From: Paraburkholderia agricolaris
Lineage (GTDB): Bacteria; Pseudomonadota; Gammaproteobacteria; Burkholderiales; Burkholderiaceae
NCBI RefSeq assembly: GCF_009455635.1
Contig: NZ_QPER01000001.1
Location: 186,001-250,000 of the forward strand
Reading direction: 5' to 3'
Length of the DNA: 64,000 nucleotides
The translations under genes were made by a program, and so were the position numbers. This document shows positions 48,395 to 56,819 of this stretch, piece by piece (position 1 is the first letter of the stretch; every line of letters starts with the position of its first letter). The notes under the pieces were generated by a model that was not told where the DNA came from, made no database searches, and saw nothing but the letters and a program-made list of their open reading frames with translations.

Positions 48395-49165
48395 TCATGC
48401 CGGCAGCGGGTTCATTTGCGGCGCGGTGTAGCCGAGTTCGGCGGAGATGGTGCGGCTGCACGCTTGCAGGCGTTCGAGGTAATCGGGAATCTCGATCCGG
48501 CTAATGCGCATTTCCGGCCCTGACACACTGACCGCGGCCACCGCTTCTCCGGTGACGTCGCGCACCGGCACCGAAATCGCCACCGCGCCGGCCGTCACTT
48601 CGCCCACGCTGACCGCATAGCCTTTGCGCGCGATCGCATCGAGTTCGTCGACGAGCTTCATCAGGTCCGGTGACTGCGGCAGCTTTTTCAGGCGCGCGAA
48701 GTATTCGGTCTTGACGGCGTCCGGCGCGAACGCGAGCAGGATCTTGCCGGACGCGCCGCTGTTGAGCGCACGCCGGTTGCCCACCGCGCCGATGGTGCGC
48801 ATCTCGTGCGTGCTTTCGCAACGTGCGACGCATACGGTTTCGAGCCCTTCGCGCACGCGCAGCACGACGTTCTCGTTGATTGCCTGGTTGAGCGCGAGCA
48901 TGTGTTTTTGCGCCGAGCGCACCAGCGTGTTCTGCTGCGCGGCCGCGACGCCGATCACGAAGGCCTGCGGACCCAGCGCGTAGGTTGAGGCACGCGTGTC
49001 CTGCACCACGAAGCGATGCAATTCGAGCGTGCACAGCATGCGATAAGCGCGCGATTTGTTGATGCCGAGTTGATTGGCGAGCTCGGTGACGCCGAGGCCT
49101 GGATGTTCGGCCACGTGGCTTAGCAGCTTGAGCGCGCTGTCGACGGAATCGACGATGTAGTTCAC
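48395..49165 (-). CDS. IclR family transcriptional regulator
   Basis: A 256-residue regulator. The N-terminal winged helix (SALKLLSHVAEHPGLGVTELANQLGINKSRAYRML) is followed by the IclR effector domain (GLETVCVARCES, RRALNSGASGKILLAF, GYAVSVGEVTAGAVAIS VPV). The start is GTG at 49165, with AAGGAAC nine bases upstream; a longer frame would overlap the enzyme gene. It sits between the enzyme and transporter genes, and two copies of one palindrome lie upstream of the operon and of the divergent porin. Confidence 0.9.
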   Translation of the reverse strand: MNYIVDSVDSALKLLSHVAEHPGLGVTELANQLGINKSRAYRMLCTLELHRFVVQDTRASTYALGPQAFVIGVAAAQQNTLVRSAQKHMLALNQAINENVVLRVREGLETVCVARCESTHEMRTIGAVGNRRALNSGASGKILLAFAPDAVKTEYFARLKKLPQSPDLMKLVDELDAIARKGYAVSVGEVTAGAVAISVPVRDVTGEAVAAVSVSGPEMRISRIEIPDYLERLQACSRTISAELGYTAPQMNPLPA

Positions 49166-49187
49166 GGTTGTTCCTTCATTCGTTGCG

Positions 49188-50084
49188 TCATTGCGCCGTA
49201 CGGGGCGCGGCAAGTTGGGCGCGGACATAGTCGGCGAGCGCGGCGGCGAAAGCGTCGAGGTTGCGCTTGAGCGTGTCGAAGCCGGCGTTTTTGACGAACG
49301 CGGCTTCGTCCATGTACAGCCCGCGATTCAGTTCGATCTGGATGCTGTGTCTGTGCCGCGCGGGATCGCTGACGGCGGTGAGCAGATCGCCGCCCTGATA
49401 TGGCTCGTTGATCTGAACGCGATAGCCAGTGCCGCTGAAATAGTCCGCCACCCATTGTGTGAAGGCCGGGTCCGCGGTGGTGCCGCGACGGTCGCTGATA
49501 ACAAAGTCGGGGCGCGCCGCGCCGGCGTCGACGTTCATCTCGTTGCCGCGTGATTTCATCGAATGACAGTCGACGTGCCACAGCGCACCGTGCTGCGCGT
49601 AAGCACGCTCGGCGGCGGCGCTGAGCGCCGCGCGATAGGGCAGGTAGTACGTGTCGATGCGATGCCGTACTTCGGCGATCGACAGTTTGCGGTCGTACAT
49701 CGGCACATTCGGCAGTGCGTCGCGGCGGATCAGACCCATGCCGCGCAACGTGTACTTCTCCGGGGCGAGCGGTTCGGGCCACGGCTCGGCGAGCAATTGC
49801 ACGTCGATGTCGGTGATCGCCCGGTTCGGGTCGATATAGGCGCGCGGGAAATGTGCGCCGATCAGCACGCCGCCTTGCTCGGGCACGCCGGCCCACAGTT
49901 CGTCGACGAATGCGTCCCACGAACTGCGAATCGCGGCGGCCGGCGCGGACGTGCCGAAGTCGGCCGGCAGCGCGATGCCACTGTGCGGCGAATCGAACAG
50001 GATCGGTAACGCAGCCGCAGTGGGTTTCGCGATAAAGAACGGCGCGTCTGCCGGCGCGGCAAGAGTGTTGCTATCGGGCGTCAA
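49188..50084 (-). CDS. N-formylglutamate amidohydrolase-like enzyme
   Basis: A 298-residue zinc-type hydrolase of the HutG family. ILFDSPHSG, AHFPRAYIDPNRA, WHVDCHSMKSRG and IQIELNRGLYMDE are the family's metal- and substrate-binding blocks. HutG removes the formyl group from N-formylglutamate in histidine breakdown, but no other hut genes are here, so the substrate may be a different N-acyl amino acid. The start is TTG at 50084, supported by AAAGGAA at correct spacing. First gene of a three-gene operon. Confidence 0.85.
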   Translation of the reverse strand: MTPDSNTLAAPADAPFFIAKPTAAALPILFDSPHSGIALPADFGTSAPAAAIRSSWDAFVDELWAGVPEQGGVLIGAHFPRAYIDPNRAITDIDVQLLAEPWPEPLAPEKYTLRGMGLIRRDALPNVPMYDRKLSIAEVRHRIDTYYLPYRAALSAAAERAYAQHGALWHVDCHSMKSRGNEMNVDAGAARPDFVISDRRGTTADPAFTQWVADYFSGTGYRVQINEPYQGGDLLTAVSDPARHRHSIQIELNRGLYMDEAAFVKNAGFDTLKRNLDAFAAALADYVRAQLAAPRTAQ

Positions 50085-50149
50085 AACAAATTCCTTTCGG
50101 GTGGCCGACGCGCTTTGAAGATCGTCGTGGCTTGAGTCAGCGGCTTGTG

Positions 50150-50168
50150 TGTTTTATTAAATAAAACA
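50150..50168. promoter_or_regulatory. Palindromic operator, copy 1
   Basis: TGTTTTATTAAATAAAACA is a perfect 19-bp palindrome 66 bases before the TTG of the hydrolase gene. Probably an IclR-family site. Confidence 0.7.
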
Positions 50169-50387
50169 GCATATCAATATTTAACGACGAACCTTATTGC
50201 CGGTCAAGTCACTCGTCGAAAGCCTTGCTATCCGGATCGTCAATTTTTAAATCCTTGCCGGTCAAGGATTTGCGCTGTGTTACTCAGTAAAACCCCCAGC
50301 GGTGCGTCATGCCGTCAATGCGGGCAAACCAGTATTTCTGCGACGCCTTGACCAAGCAATTTTGCATTTCGAATAATAAACGATACG

Positions 50388-50408
50388 TTGTTTTATTAAA
50401 TAAAACAA
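50388..50408. promoter_or_regulatory. Palindromic operator, copy 2
   Basis: The same 17-bp core GTTTTATTAAATAAAAC recurs, flanked to form a 21-bp perfect palindrome, 76 bases before the porin ATG. Centres of the two copies are 239 bp apart. Confidence 0.7.
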
Positions 50409-50484
50409 AATGATCGAGGCAAGCAGGCAATAAGCGACCGGCTTCGACAAGACCGGTTCACACACTCATAACAAGGAAACGCAG

Positions 50485-51600
50485 ATGAACAGCAAAGGTT
50501 TGGCGATGGCGCTTACAGGCACGGCGATCGGTGCGGTGCTCGTAGTGTCGGGAGGCAAGGCCATGGCGCAGTCGAGCGTGACGCTGTACGGCATCGTCGA
50601 CTCAGGCATCACCTACACGAGCAACCAGAAAGGCAGCACGACCTGGCAGGCGACCGGCGGCAACGAACAGGGCACGCGCTGGGGCATGGTGGGCACGGAG
50701 GATCTGGGCGGCGGCACCACGGCGATCTTCAAGCTGGAGAACGGCTTCAACATCGAGACCGGCACCGCGAGCGCAAATGGCCGCATGTTCGGCCGTCAGG
50801 CGTGGGTGGGATTGTCGAACCAGCGCTGGGGGACTTTTACGATGGGCCGCCAGTACAACGCCGCACAGGATTCGCTGGCGCCGTTGCAGATTGGCGCGAG
50901 CACGTCGCTAACGCAGTACGCGCTGCATCCGTTCGACACCGACGACCTGAACAACTCGTTTCGCACCGACAATTCGGTGAAGTACGTGACGCCGACTTTC
51001 GCGGGCTTTCAGGGCAATGCGATGTACGGTTTCTCCAACGCGACCAACTTCGCGGCGAACCGCAGCTGGAGCGTCGGCGGCACGTATGCGCAGGGCCCGT
51101 TGCATCTGGGTGTCGCGTACGTGGTGCTCGATAACCCGGCGCTCGATCCGAGCGGCGCGATTCCGTCGGACAACTACTTCACCTTCCTGAAGGGCATCAC
51201 GAAACAGCAGATCTGGGGCGCGGCCGGTACGTACGACTTCGGCAATGCGACGTTCGGCATGCTGTACACCACCTCGCTGTTCAATCTGCAAACCGGTGCG
51301 TCACAGCGTTTCAACAACTACGAAGGCAGTTTCCGTTATCGCTTCACGCCGGCCGTGATGTTCGCAATCGGCGAAACGTACACGCAGGTCAATACGACGC
51401 AAAGCGCGAAGCCGAGCGTGCATTACCTGCAAACCAGCGCGGGCGTGCAGTATTACCTGTCCAAGCGTACGGATTTGTATGTGAACGCGATCTATCAGCG
51501 CTCGTCGTCGAATACGGTGGCAGCGATTGAAGGGATCAGCAATCCGTCGAGCTCGAGCATTCAGGTGGCGGGCGTGGTGGGGATTCGCCACAAGTTCTGA
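50485..51600 (+). CDS. OmpC-type porin
   Basis: A 371-residue outer-membrane beta-barrel porin. Signal peptide ends AMAQ; mature start SSVTLYGIVDSGITYTSNQ, the constriction-loop region TMGRQYN, and a C-terminal aromatic-ending strand (VVGIRHKF) are typical of Burkholderia porins. Forms a trimeric channel for small solutes. AAGGAAAC precedes the ATG. Divergent from the hydrolase-IclR-transporter operon and sharing its palindrome, so it is probably the outer-membrane entry for the same substrate. Confidence 0.93.
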   Translation: MNSKGLAMALTGTAIGAVLVVSGGKAMAQSSVTLYGIVDSGITYTSNQKGSTTWQATGGNEQGTRWGMVGTEDLGGGTTAIFKLENGFNIETGTASANGRMFGRQAWVGLSNQRWGTFTMGRQYNAAQDSLAPLQIGASTSLTQYALHPFDTDDLNNSFRTDNSVKYVTPTFAGFQGNAMYGFSNATNFAANRSWSVGGTYAQGPLHLGVAYVVLDNPALDPSGAIPSDNYFTFLKGITKQQIWGAAGTYDFGNATFGMLYTTSLFNLQTGASQRFNNYEGSFRYRFTPAVMFAIGETYTQVNTTQSAKPSVHYLQTSAGVQYYLSKRTDLYVNAIYQRSSSNTVAAIEGISNPSSSSIQVAGVVGIRHKF

Positions 51601-51629
51601 CGGAAGCAATTTCGCCGAGGCTGCGCGGC

Positions 51630-52601
51630 TTACGATGCAGGAGCCTTCGCCACCGGCGCGGCAACAGGCACCGGGTCGAGCGGCACGACGTCGTTGAAAT
51701 GCGAGTAGTCGATGTGACTCACGCCGTTTTCCTCATGCATGATGTCGACGTACTTGTGCTGCCAGCGGATCTGCTCGCAAGACCACATGTGACGCGCCTG
51801 CATGGTCTGCGAGGTCGATTCGTCGACACCCTCGAGCGTGAGCCAAAGCGACGCCTCGCGGCCTTTCAACGTTTCGGCTGTTTCGCCGAATAGCGGACTG
51901 CTTTCGTCGATGACGTGCATCAGGCTCCAGCCCAGTTTGAAAACCGGGTGCTGATTGCGCACCAGCGTCAGGTCGTAGAGCTTGCGCAATGTAAAGCCTT
52001 CGATCGTGGTCTCCAGCCGCATGAGGCGCAGGTTCGCCCGCGCCTCGGCGATAACGTTCTGACGCGCGTTGGCCGCACGCACCACCAGCGTCATGCGGCC
52101 TTCGAGCGGCCGCACGATCGCGTAGCGGGCGAACATGATCTTGGCGTGCGGGCGTGAAAAGCGCGCGAAGATCAGCCCCGTCGCCAACGCGATACTGGAC
52201 ATGCCGACAAAGATCTCCAGGGTCGCGATCCAATGCGCGTAGACGGTTTGCGGATGCATGTCGCCATAACCGACCGTCGCGAGCGTTTCGACGCTGAAGA
52301 AAAATGCGCCGCCGAAACCCGCTGGGAACTGATTGGCGATCGGCGCGGTGCCGAGCATGTAGAGCGACGCGAACACGGTATTGAGCAGCAGGAACAAAAC
52401 CGCGAGCGAGACAAAAAACGTCGGCCAGCGCACGACCAGGGCGCGGTGGTAGAGATCCTGCCAGAGCGGCGTGGGCATGCCGTGCGCGACCACGACGCGA
52501 TCGTCCAGGCGCATTTCCCGGCTGCCGCGCGCGCGACGTCTCGGCGCAGGCGTTTCGTCGTCGCCGATGCTGGAAAGACGGTCGGGTGAGTCAGTCGCCA
52601 T
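51630..52601 (-). CDS. Inward-rectifier K+ channel, KirBac1.1-like
   Basis: A 323-residue channel. Two membrane helices enclose the selectivity filter TVGYGD (in ETLATVGYGDMHPQTVYAH), followed by the long C-terminal cytoplasmic immunoglobulin-like domain (IVRPLEGRMTLVVRAANARQ, HVIDESSPLFGET). Nearly every block is the same as in KirBac1.1 of B. pseudomallei, recalled from memory. I use the ATG at 52601; the upstream TTG at 52631 lacks a ribosome site. Carries K+ across the inner membrane. Confidence 0.94.
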   Translation of the reverse strand: MATDSPDRLSSIGDDETPAPRRRARGSREMRLDDRVVVAHGMPTPLWQDLYHRALVVRWPTFFVSLAVLFLLLNTVFASLYMLGTAPIANQFPAGFGGAFFFSVETLATVGYGDMHPQTVYAHWIATLEIFVGMSSIALATGLIFARFSRPHAKIMFARYAIVRPLEGRMTLVVRAANARQNVIAEARANLRLMRLETTIEGFTLRKLYDLTLVRNQHPVFKLGWSLMHVIDESSPLFGETAETLKGREASLWLTLEGVDESTSQTMQARHMWSCEQIRWQHKYVDIMHEENGVSHIDYSHFNDVVPLDPVPVAAPVAKAPAS

Positions 52602-52733
52602 CGCGTGCTCGTGAAGATGGAAAACGCGCAAAGCGTAGCACGCCGGTTAGCGCGCGGCGGGTGATTTTCCGCGCGCTGCAGGGGCGGTGGAGGTGGCGCT
52701 GCCCGGCGCTCAACACGCCCGCGGCGAGTGAGT

Positions 52734-52979
52734 CTACGGAAAGGCTCGCGGCTTCGGAATGCCGGCGCCGTGTTCGATGTCGTCGACGGCTTGCTGGTGC
52801 GCTGCGGCGATGGCTTCGGTTTCATCCGCGTAGCCGTTGTCACCGCCCACGGTGGTCCACGACTTGACGGCTTTCTCGCGATGCCGGATTTCATATTCCG
52901 CGTCCCAGCGCGCACCGCTGAGTTCGAGAGGGCGGACGTGAATCGAGTACACGCCGTAGAGGAAGAGCTGTTCAGCCAT
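52734..52979 (-). CDS. Small hypothetical protein, paralog of the next one
   Basis: An 81-residue cytoplasmic protein starting MAEQLFLYGVYSIHVRP, with GGAGGCG before the ATG. Predicted strands then an AIAAAHQQAVDDI helix. It shares layout with the protein at 53042-53272: strand Y-x-x-x-Y, W-strand, charged loop, helix with Glu/Asp. Function unknown. Confidence 0.7.
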   Translation of the reverse strand: MAEQLFLYGVYSIHVRPLELSGARWDAEYEIRHREKAVKSWTTVGGDNGYADETEAIAAAHQQAVDDIEHGAGIPKPRAFP

Positions 52980-53041
52980 GTTCGCCTCCAGCCGGTTGAT
53001 TCGCGAAAAGGCGCCGTGCGATGGGCGCGGCGCCGGGTTGC

Positions 53042-53272
53042 CTAGAGTTCGATTTCCCCGAGGATGCGGTGGGCGAGGGCTTTGGCTTCCTCGAGCGCTT
53101 CCTCCGGCGTGGACGACGTGGCGTCGACCTCGTAGACCGTGGTCTCCTGGTCGGCGCTGGCTTCGCCTTCGTCGCGGGAAAGGGTGACGAGGCCCTGCCA
53201 CGTGTCGCTTTGTACTTCTCTTATCGACGCGGTGGCCGTGTAGATGCCTTTGGTGTAGGTGATGTCCTCCAT
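53042..53272 (-). CDS. Small hypothetical protein, paralog of the previous one
   Basis: A 76-residue acidic protein (MEDITYTKGIYTATASIREV) with GAAGGAGCG before its ATG. It lies 62 bases upstream of the other small gene, in the same direction, and ends in an EEALEEAKALAHRI helix. The pair probably forms a two-gene unit from a tandem duplication. I do not recognise the family. Confidence 0.7.
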   Translation of the reverse strand: MEDITYTKGIYTATASIREVQSDTWQGLVTLSRDEGEASADQETTVYEVDATSSTPEEALEEAKALAHRILGEIEL

Positions 53273-53379
53273 GGCAACGCTCCTTCTTCCAAAAGGAAGG
53301 GTCTTTTCATCCTAGCACGATGATCGCGGTTCGGTTTTTCGCCTGCACGGCGCTCGATTTCTGCAGCCGGCGTGTACTA

Positions 53380-53415
53380 CTGCATCTGTCACTGCATCTG
53401 CCACCCCATCTGCCA
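53380..53415. repeat. Three 12-bp tandem repeats
   Basis: CTGCATCTGTCA, CTGCATCTGCCA and CCCCATCTGCCA follow one another directly just downstream of the kinase gene (which reads leftward and ends at 53443). Confidence 0.75.
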
Positions 53416-53442
53416 CCATACGCGCCGCACAAGGCAAAAAAG

Positions 53443-54360
53443 CTACAGCAGCGCCACCACCTCGTCCAAAGAAGGCGCATGCGCGCCGGCGTGGCGGCAA
53501 GCGGCGGCGCCTGCTGCCAACGAAAAGGCAAGATGCTCCGGCCATGCCCGCTGCGGCGCGGTCATCAGGCTGAACAGCAGCCCGCCAATCGACGCATCCC
53601 CGGCACCCACGGTATCGACCACTTCGACCCGAGGCGGCTGGGCTTCCACCACTGTGGCGCCGTCGATCAACATGGACGTCTCCGGTCCGCGTGTCACCAG
53701 CACGGTGGCGGCTGGATTCATGGCCCGCAACTGCGCAAGCGCGCCGGCCTCGTCGTCCGTCTTGAACAGCATCCGCAAATCCTCGTCCGACACCTTGATC
53801 AGGTCGGCCAGCGCGGCCATTTTCCGCAATGTGGGCTCGTATCCGTGTTCCATCAGGTTCCGGTAATTCGGATCGAAACTGATCTTCACGCCGCGCGAAC
53901 GCAACTCGGCCGCCAACGCGGCCAGCGTGTCGCCGAGCGGCTGACGCACGAGGCTGATGCAACCGAAATGCGCCCACTTCACCTGCTCCATCCAGCCCGC
54001 CGGCAGGCGCGCCGGATCGAAAGCCAGGTCGGCGCCATTTTCACCCATGAAAAAGTACGCAGGCGGATGCGTCTGATGGACGATTGCCAGCAGAGGTGGC
54101 CGCTCCACGCGCTGCATGAAGCGCATGTCGAGCCCTGCCGCAATGCTCGCGTTCCACAGGTCGTCCGAGAAGTTATCGATGCCTAGCGAGCCGGCGCTCG
54201 CCGTAGGCAAACCAAGGCGCGCCACGCAGCGCGCGACGTTCCAGCCGGCGCCGCCGGGGCGCGAGAGCCATTGTGAGGCGCCGGTCCGCACGAGATCGGT
54301 GAGGATGTCGCCGGCGGAGACGAAGTGGGGGAATTCAGTGTTCGCGTTCAGGTTGCTCAT
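53443..54360 (-). CDS. PfkB-family sugar kinase, probably fructokinase
   Basis: A 305-residue ribokinase-fold enzyme. The early GGAGWNVARCVARLG binds sugar, and DTVGAGDASIGG holds the catalytic Asp and anion hole of the PfkB family. In this operon, behind an epimerase of the N-acylglucosamine 2-epimerase/mannose-isomerase family, phosphorylation of fructose to fructose 6-phosphate is the simplest reading. It follows the epimerase gene by five bases. Confidence 0.87.
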   Translation of the reverse strand: MSNLNANTEFPHFVSAGDILTDLVRTGASQWLSRPGGAGWNVARCVARLGLPTASAGSLGIDNFSDDLWNASIAAGLDMRFMQRVERPPLLAIVHQTHPPAYFFMGENGADLAFDPARLPAGWMEQVKWAHFGCISLVRQPLGDTLAALAAELRSRGVKISFDPNYRNLMEHGYEPTLRKMAALADLIKVSDEDLRMLFKTDDEAGALAQLRAMNPAATVLVTRGPETSMLIDGATVVEAQPPRVEVVDTVGAGDASIGGLLFSLMTAPQRAWPEHLAFSLAAGAAACRHAGAHAPSLDEVVALL

Positions 54361-54365
54361 TGTGC

Positions 54366-55637
54366 TTACTCCGCGGATTCGGACCCAGCGGCCGCGCCGT
54401 CAGGCAGTGCGTGCGCCAGCACCTCGTAGCACGCGCCCATCGTGTGATAGTCGGTCTTGCCGGCGGGACTCTTTTCGTCGCTGTACTTACGGTTGTCGCA
54501 GGTGAGAATGCGGTACCACGCGCCATACTTGTGATCGACGAAATGCGCCCAGCTGTAGCGCCAGATCTCGTCGTACCAGTCCCAGAAACGCTCGTTGCCG
54601 GTGCGCTTGCCGAGTAGCGCGGCGGTCGCGAACGTCTCCGCCTGAACCCAGAAATACTTGTCGTGGTCGCACACGGTGCCGTCCGGGCCGAAGCCGTAAT
54701 AGAGGCCGCCGTGATCTTCGTCCCAGGCATGCGTCATGGCCGCGTCGAATAGCTCGATGGCGCGCGGCAGCAGCCACGGCAACGGACGAAAGCGCTCCAG
54801 AATCAGCAGCAGCTTGGCCCACTCGGTCTGATGGCCGGGCTGGAAGCCCCACGGACGGAAGATGTTAGAGCTGTCTTCCTCGTTGTAATGCCAATCGACC
54901 GACCAGTCCGCGTGAAAGTGCTCCCACACGAGACCCTGCGAGAGCTTCGCCTGGCGCAGCGTGATGTTCGACGCCACCCGTTCCGCGCGATCCAGATAGA
55001 CCAGATGCCCGGTTGCCTCGTGCGCGGCCAGCAGCGCTTCGGTGGTGTGCATATTCGCGTTCTGGCCGCGGTACGAACTGACGCGCCAGTCGGCTGTCGC
55101 CTCGTCGGCGTAGAGGCCGGCGGCGGCGTCCCAGAAGCGGTGTTCCATCAACTCGAAGGTTGCGCCGATCATCGGTTTCGCTTCCTCGATGCCGGCCATC
55201 GCCGCATGCGAATACGCGAGCAGCACGAACGCGAGGCCGTAGCAGTGGCGCGTTGCGTCGAGCGTGCGTTTGCGGCCGTCGCGCCATTCGAGTTCCCAGT
55301 CGTAGCCCTGGTGTTCCGCGTCCCAATGCGCTTCGCGCAGGAAGCGCAAACCGCGGCGCGCGTACTCGAGATGCTGCGGATCGCCGAACTGGCGATAGGC
55401 CATCGCATAGTTGAAGACGTAGCGGCAGGTGCTCACCAGATGCCGCGTGGTCTTGTCGTAGACGGAGCCGTCATCGCGGAAAAAATGGAAGAAGCCGCCG
55501 CTCGGATCGAGCACGTTCGGCGCGTAGAACTTCAGCGTGTCCTGCACATGCGAGAGCAGGAAGTCGCGGTTGCGGAAGCTCTCGACGAGCGGCGCGGCGG
55601 CGCCATTGGCGGAGTGAAGCAGATCGGATTGCGTCAT
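54366..55637 (-). CDS. N-acylglucosamine 2-epimerase / mannose isomerase family protein
   Basis: A 423-residue (alpha/alpha)6-barrel enzyme. FYAPNVLDPSGGFFHFF, TRHLVSTCRYVFNYAMA, RHCYGLAFVLLAYSHA, NMHTTEALLAAHEATG and HPGHQTEW-type segment (QPGHQTEWAKLL) contain the conserved catalytic His and Glu residues. Members interconvert N-acetylglucosamine and N-acetylmannosamine, or mannose and fructose. With a fructokinase-like partner and no N-acetyl-sugar genes, mannose to fructose is more likely. Its ATG overlaps the LacI stop. Confidence 0.87.
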   Translation of the reverse strand: MTQSDLLHSANGAAAPLVESFRNRDFLLSHVQDTLKFYAPNVLDPSGGFFHFFRDDGSVYDKTTRHLVSTCRYVFNYAMAYRQFGDPQHLEYARRGLRFLREAHWDAEHQGYDWELEWRDGRKRTLDATRHCYGLAFVLLAYSHAAMAGIEEAKPMIGATFELMEHRFWDAAAGLYADEATADWRVSSYRGQNANMHTTEALLAAHEATGHLVYLDRAERVASNITLRQAKLSQGLVWEHFHADWSVDWHYNEEDSSNIFRPWGFQPGHQTEWAKLLLILERFRPLPWLLPRAIELFDAAMTHAWDEDHGGLYYGFGPDGTVCDHDKYFWVQAETFATAALLGKRTGNERFWDWYDEIWRYSWAHFVDHKYGAWYRILTCDNRKYSDEKSPAGKTDYHTMGACYEVLAHALPDGAAAGSESAE

Positions 55638-56620
55638 GGCGTTTTTACCAAAGTACTGGCACGGGCAATGAGATGGACGGGCAAGTGGACTTCGAGTTCA
55701 AGGGGGGCATCTTCAAGCAGCAACTCGACGCCGCGCCGCCCAAGCGCTTCCTTGTCGACCGAAATGGTCGACAGTGGCGGCGTGGCATGAGCGGCGGCGG
55801 GAATGTCGTCGAAGCCGATGATCGCGATTTCCTCGGGGACGCGGATGCCGCGTACCAGGCACGTGCGCAGCGCGGCGAGCGCCGCGGCGTCGTTGTAGGC
55901 GAACACGGCGTCGGGCCGCGGACCGGGCGCGTCGAGCAGCTGGTGCATCGCGCGCGCCGCGCCGCTAGCGGGATCGAGGCCGGCGTCGATCGTGACTTCA
56001 AGTGAGGGGTCGAACAGCAAGCCCGCTTCGAAAAACGCGCGCCTGTAACCGAGCGCGCGCTGGGCAATGCTGAAGTGTGCGAGCGAGCCGCCGATGAACG
56101 CGACGCGCTTGCGCTGCTGTTCGAACAGATGCCGCATGGCGAGCGTGGCGCCCGCGGCGTTGTCGAGATTCACCGAGCGCAGGCCAGGCGCCCACAGATC
56201 GATCAGCACGAGCGGACGTTGCATTGCCACCAGCGTGGTCAGCGTTTCAGGCTCGACGAAACCGGCGATCGCCACCGCATCCGGCGCATGCAGGCGCATC
56301 TGCTGGATCACGTCTTCGGTCGGACCGGCAGTCAGCACGGAAGGAACAATCCCGCGTTCGCGGCACGCGTCTTCCACGCCGTGCAGCACGTGCGAGAAGA
56401 ACGGGCTGACGGCGAAGTTGTTGTGCTGACGATGCAGCAAAAAAGTCAGACGGCGGATGCGCGGACGCAACTGGGCGGCGTCGTAGCCGAGCTGCCGCGC
56501 CGCTTCGATCACGCGTTCGCGAGTGGCCTCGGAAAGGCCGGGCTGATTCTTCAGGGCGCGTGAGACGGTGCCGATCGACACGCTGGCCGCGCGGGCGACG
56601 TCGCGGATGGTTGTAGCCAT
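55634..56620 (-). CDS. LacI family transcriptional regulator
   Basis: A 328-residue repressor. The helix-turn-helix reads IRDVARAASVSIGTVSRALKN and the hinge follows; the remainder is a periplasmic-binding-protein-like sugar domain (VAIAGFVEPETLTTLV, DAVFAYNDAAALAAL). First gene of the operon with the epimerase and kinase, which it likely controls in response to a sugar. The ATG at 56620 is the natural family start. Confidence 0.93.
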   Translation of the reverse strand: MATTIRDVARAASVSIGTVSRALKNQPGLSEATRERVIEAARQLGYDAAQLRPRIRRLTFLLHRQHNNFAVSPFFSHVLHGVEDACRERGIVPSVLTAGPTEDVIQQMRLHAPDAVAIAGFVEPETLTTLVAMQRPLVLIDLWAPGLRSVNLDNAAGATLAMRHLFEQQRKRVAFIGGSLAHFSIAQRALGYRRAFFEAGLLFDPSLEVTIDAGLDPASGAARAMHQLLDAPGPRPDAVFAYNDAAALAALRTCLVRGIRVPEEIAIIGFDDIPAAAHATPPLSTISVDKEALGRRGVELLLEDAPLELEVHLPVHLIARASTLVKTP

Positions 56621-56761
56621 CGAATGAAGCGGCCGCGGGCGGCGCGACCGTACGGTGTTTGGGTTCGGGCGATTGTATAGTAAAACATCGCTAAAACCGC
56701 CTCGTAAACCGTCGATGCGCCCCCGTAAATACCCGTAAGTATGGGTGTTAGTCTGATTTAT

Positions 56762-56787
56762 GTTGTTTAGTAAAAATACTAAACAAC
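56762..56787. promoter_or_regulatory. Inverted repeat, probable LacI-family operator
   Basis: GTTGTTTAGTA and its exact complement flank AAAA (11-4-11). A weaker TAGTAAAACATCGCTA lies at 56678-56693 closer to the gene. AT-rich with no T run after it, so an operator is more likely than a terminator. Confidence 0.5.
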
Positions 56788-56819
56788 GTGTCAATACTGG
56801 TGTTGACGCGTTCGCGCAC

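Larger units (their letters stand above)
50085..50484. other. Divergent control region between the hydrolase operon and the porin
   Basis: About 400 bases with no gene, AT-rich, holding the two palindromes listed separately. Promoters in both directions must lie here. Confidence 0.6.
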
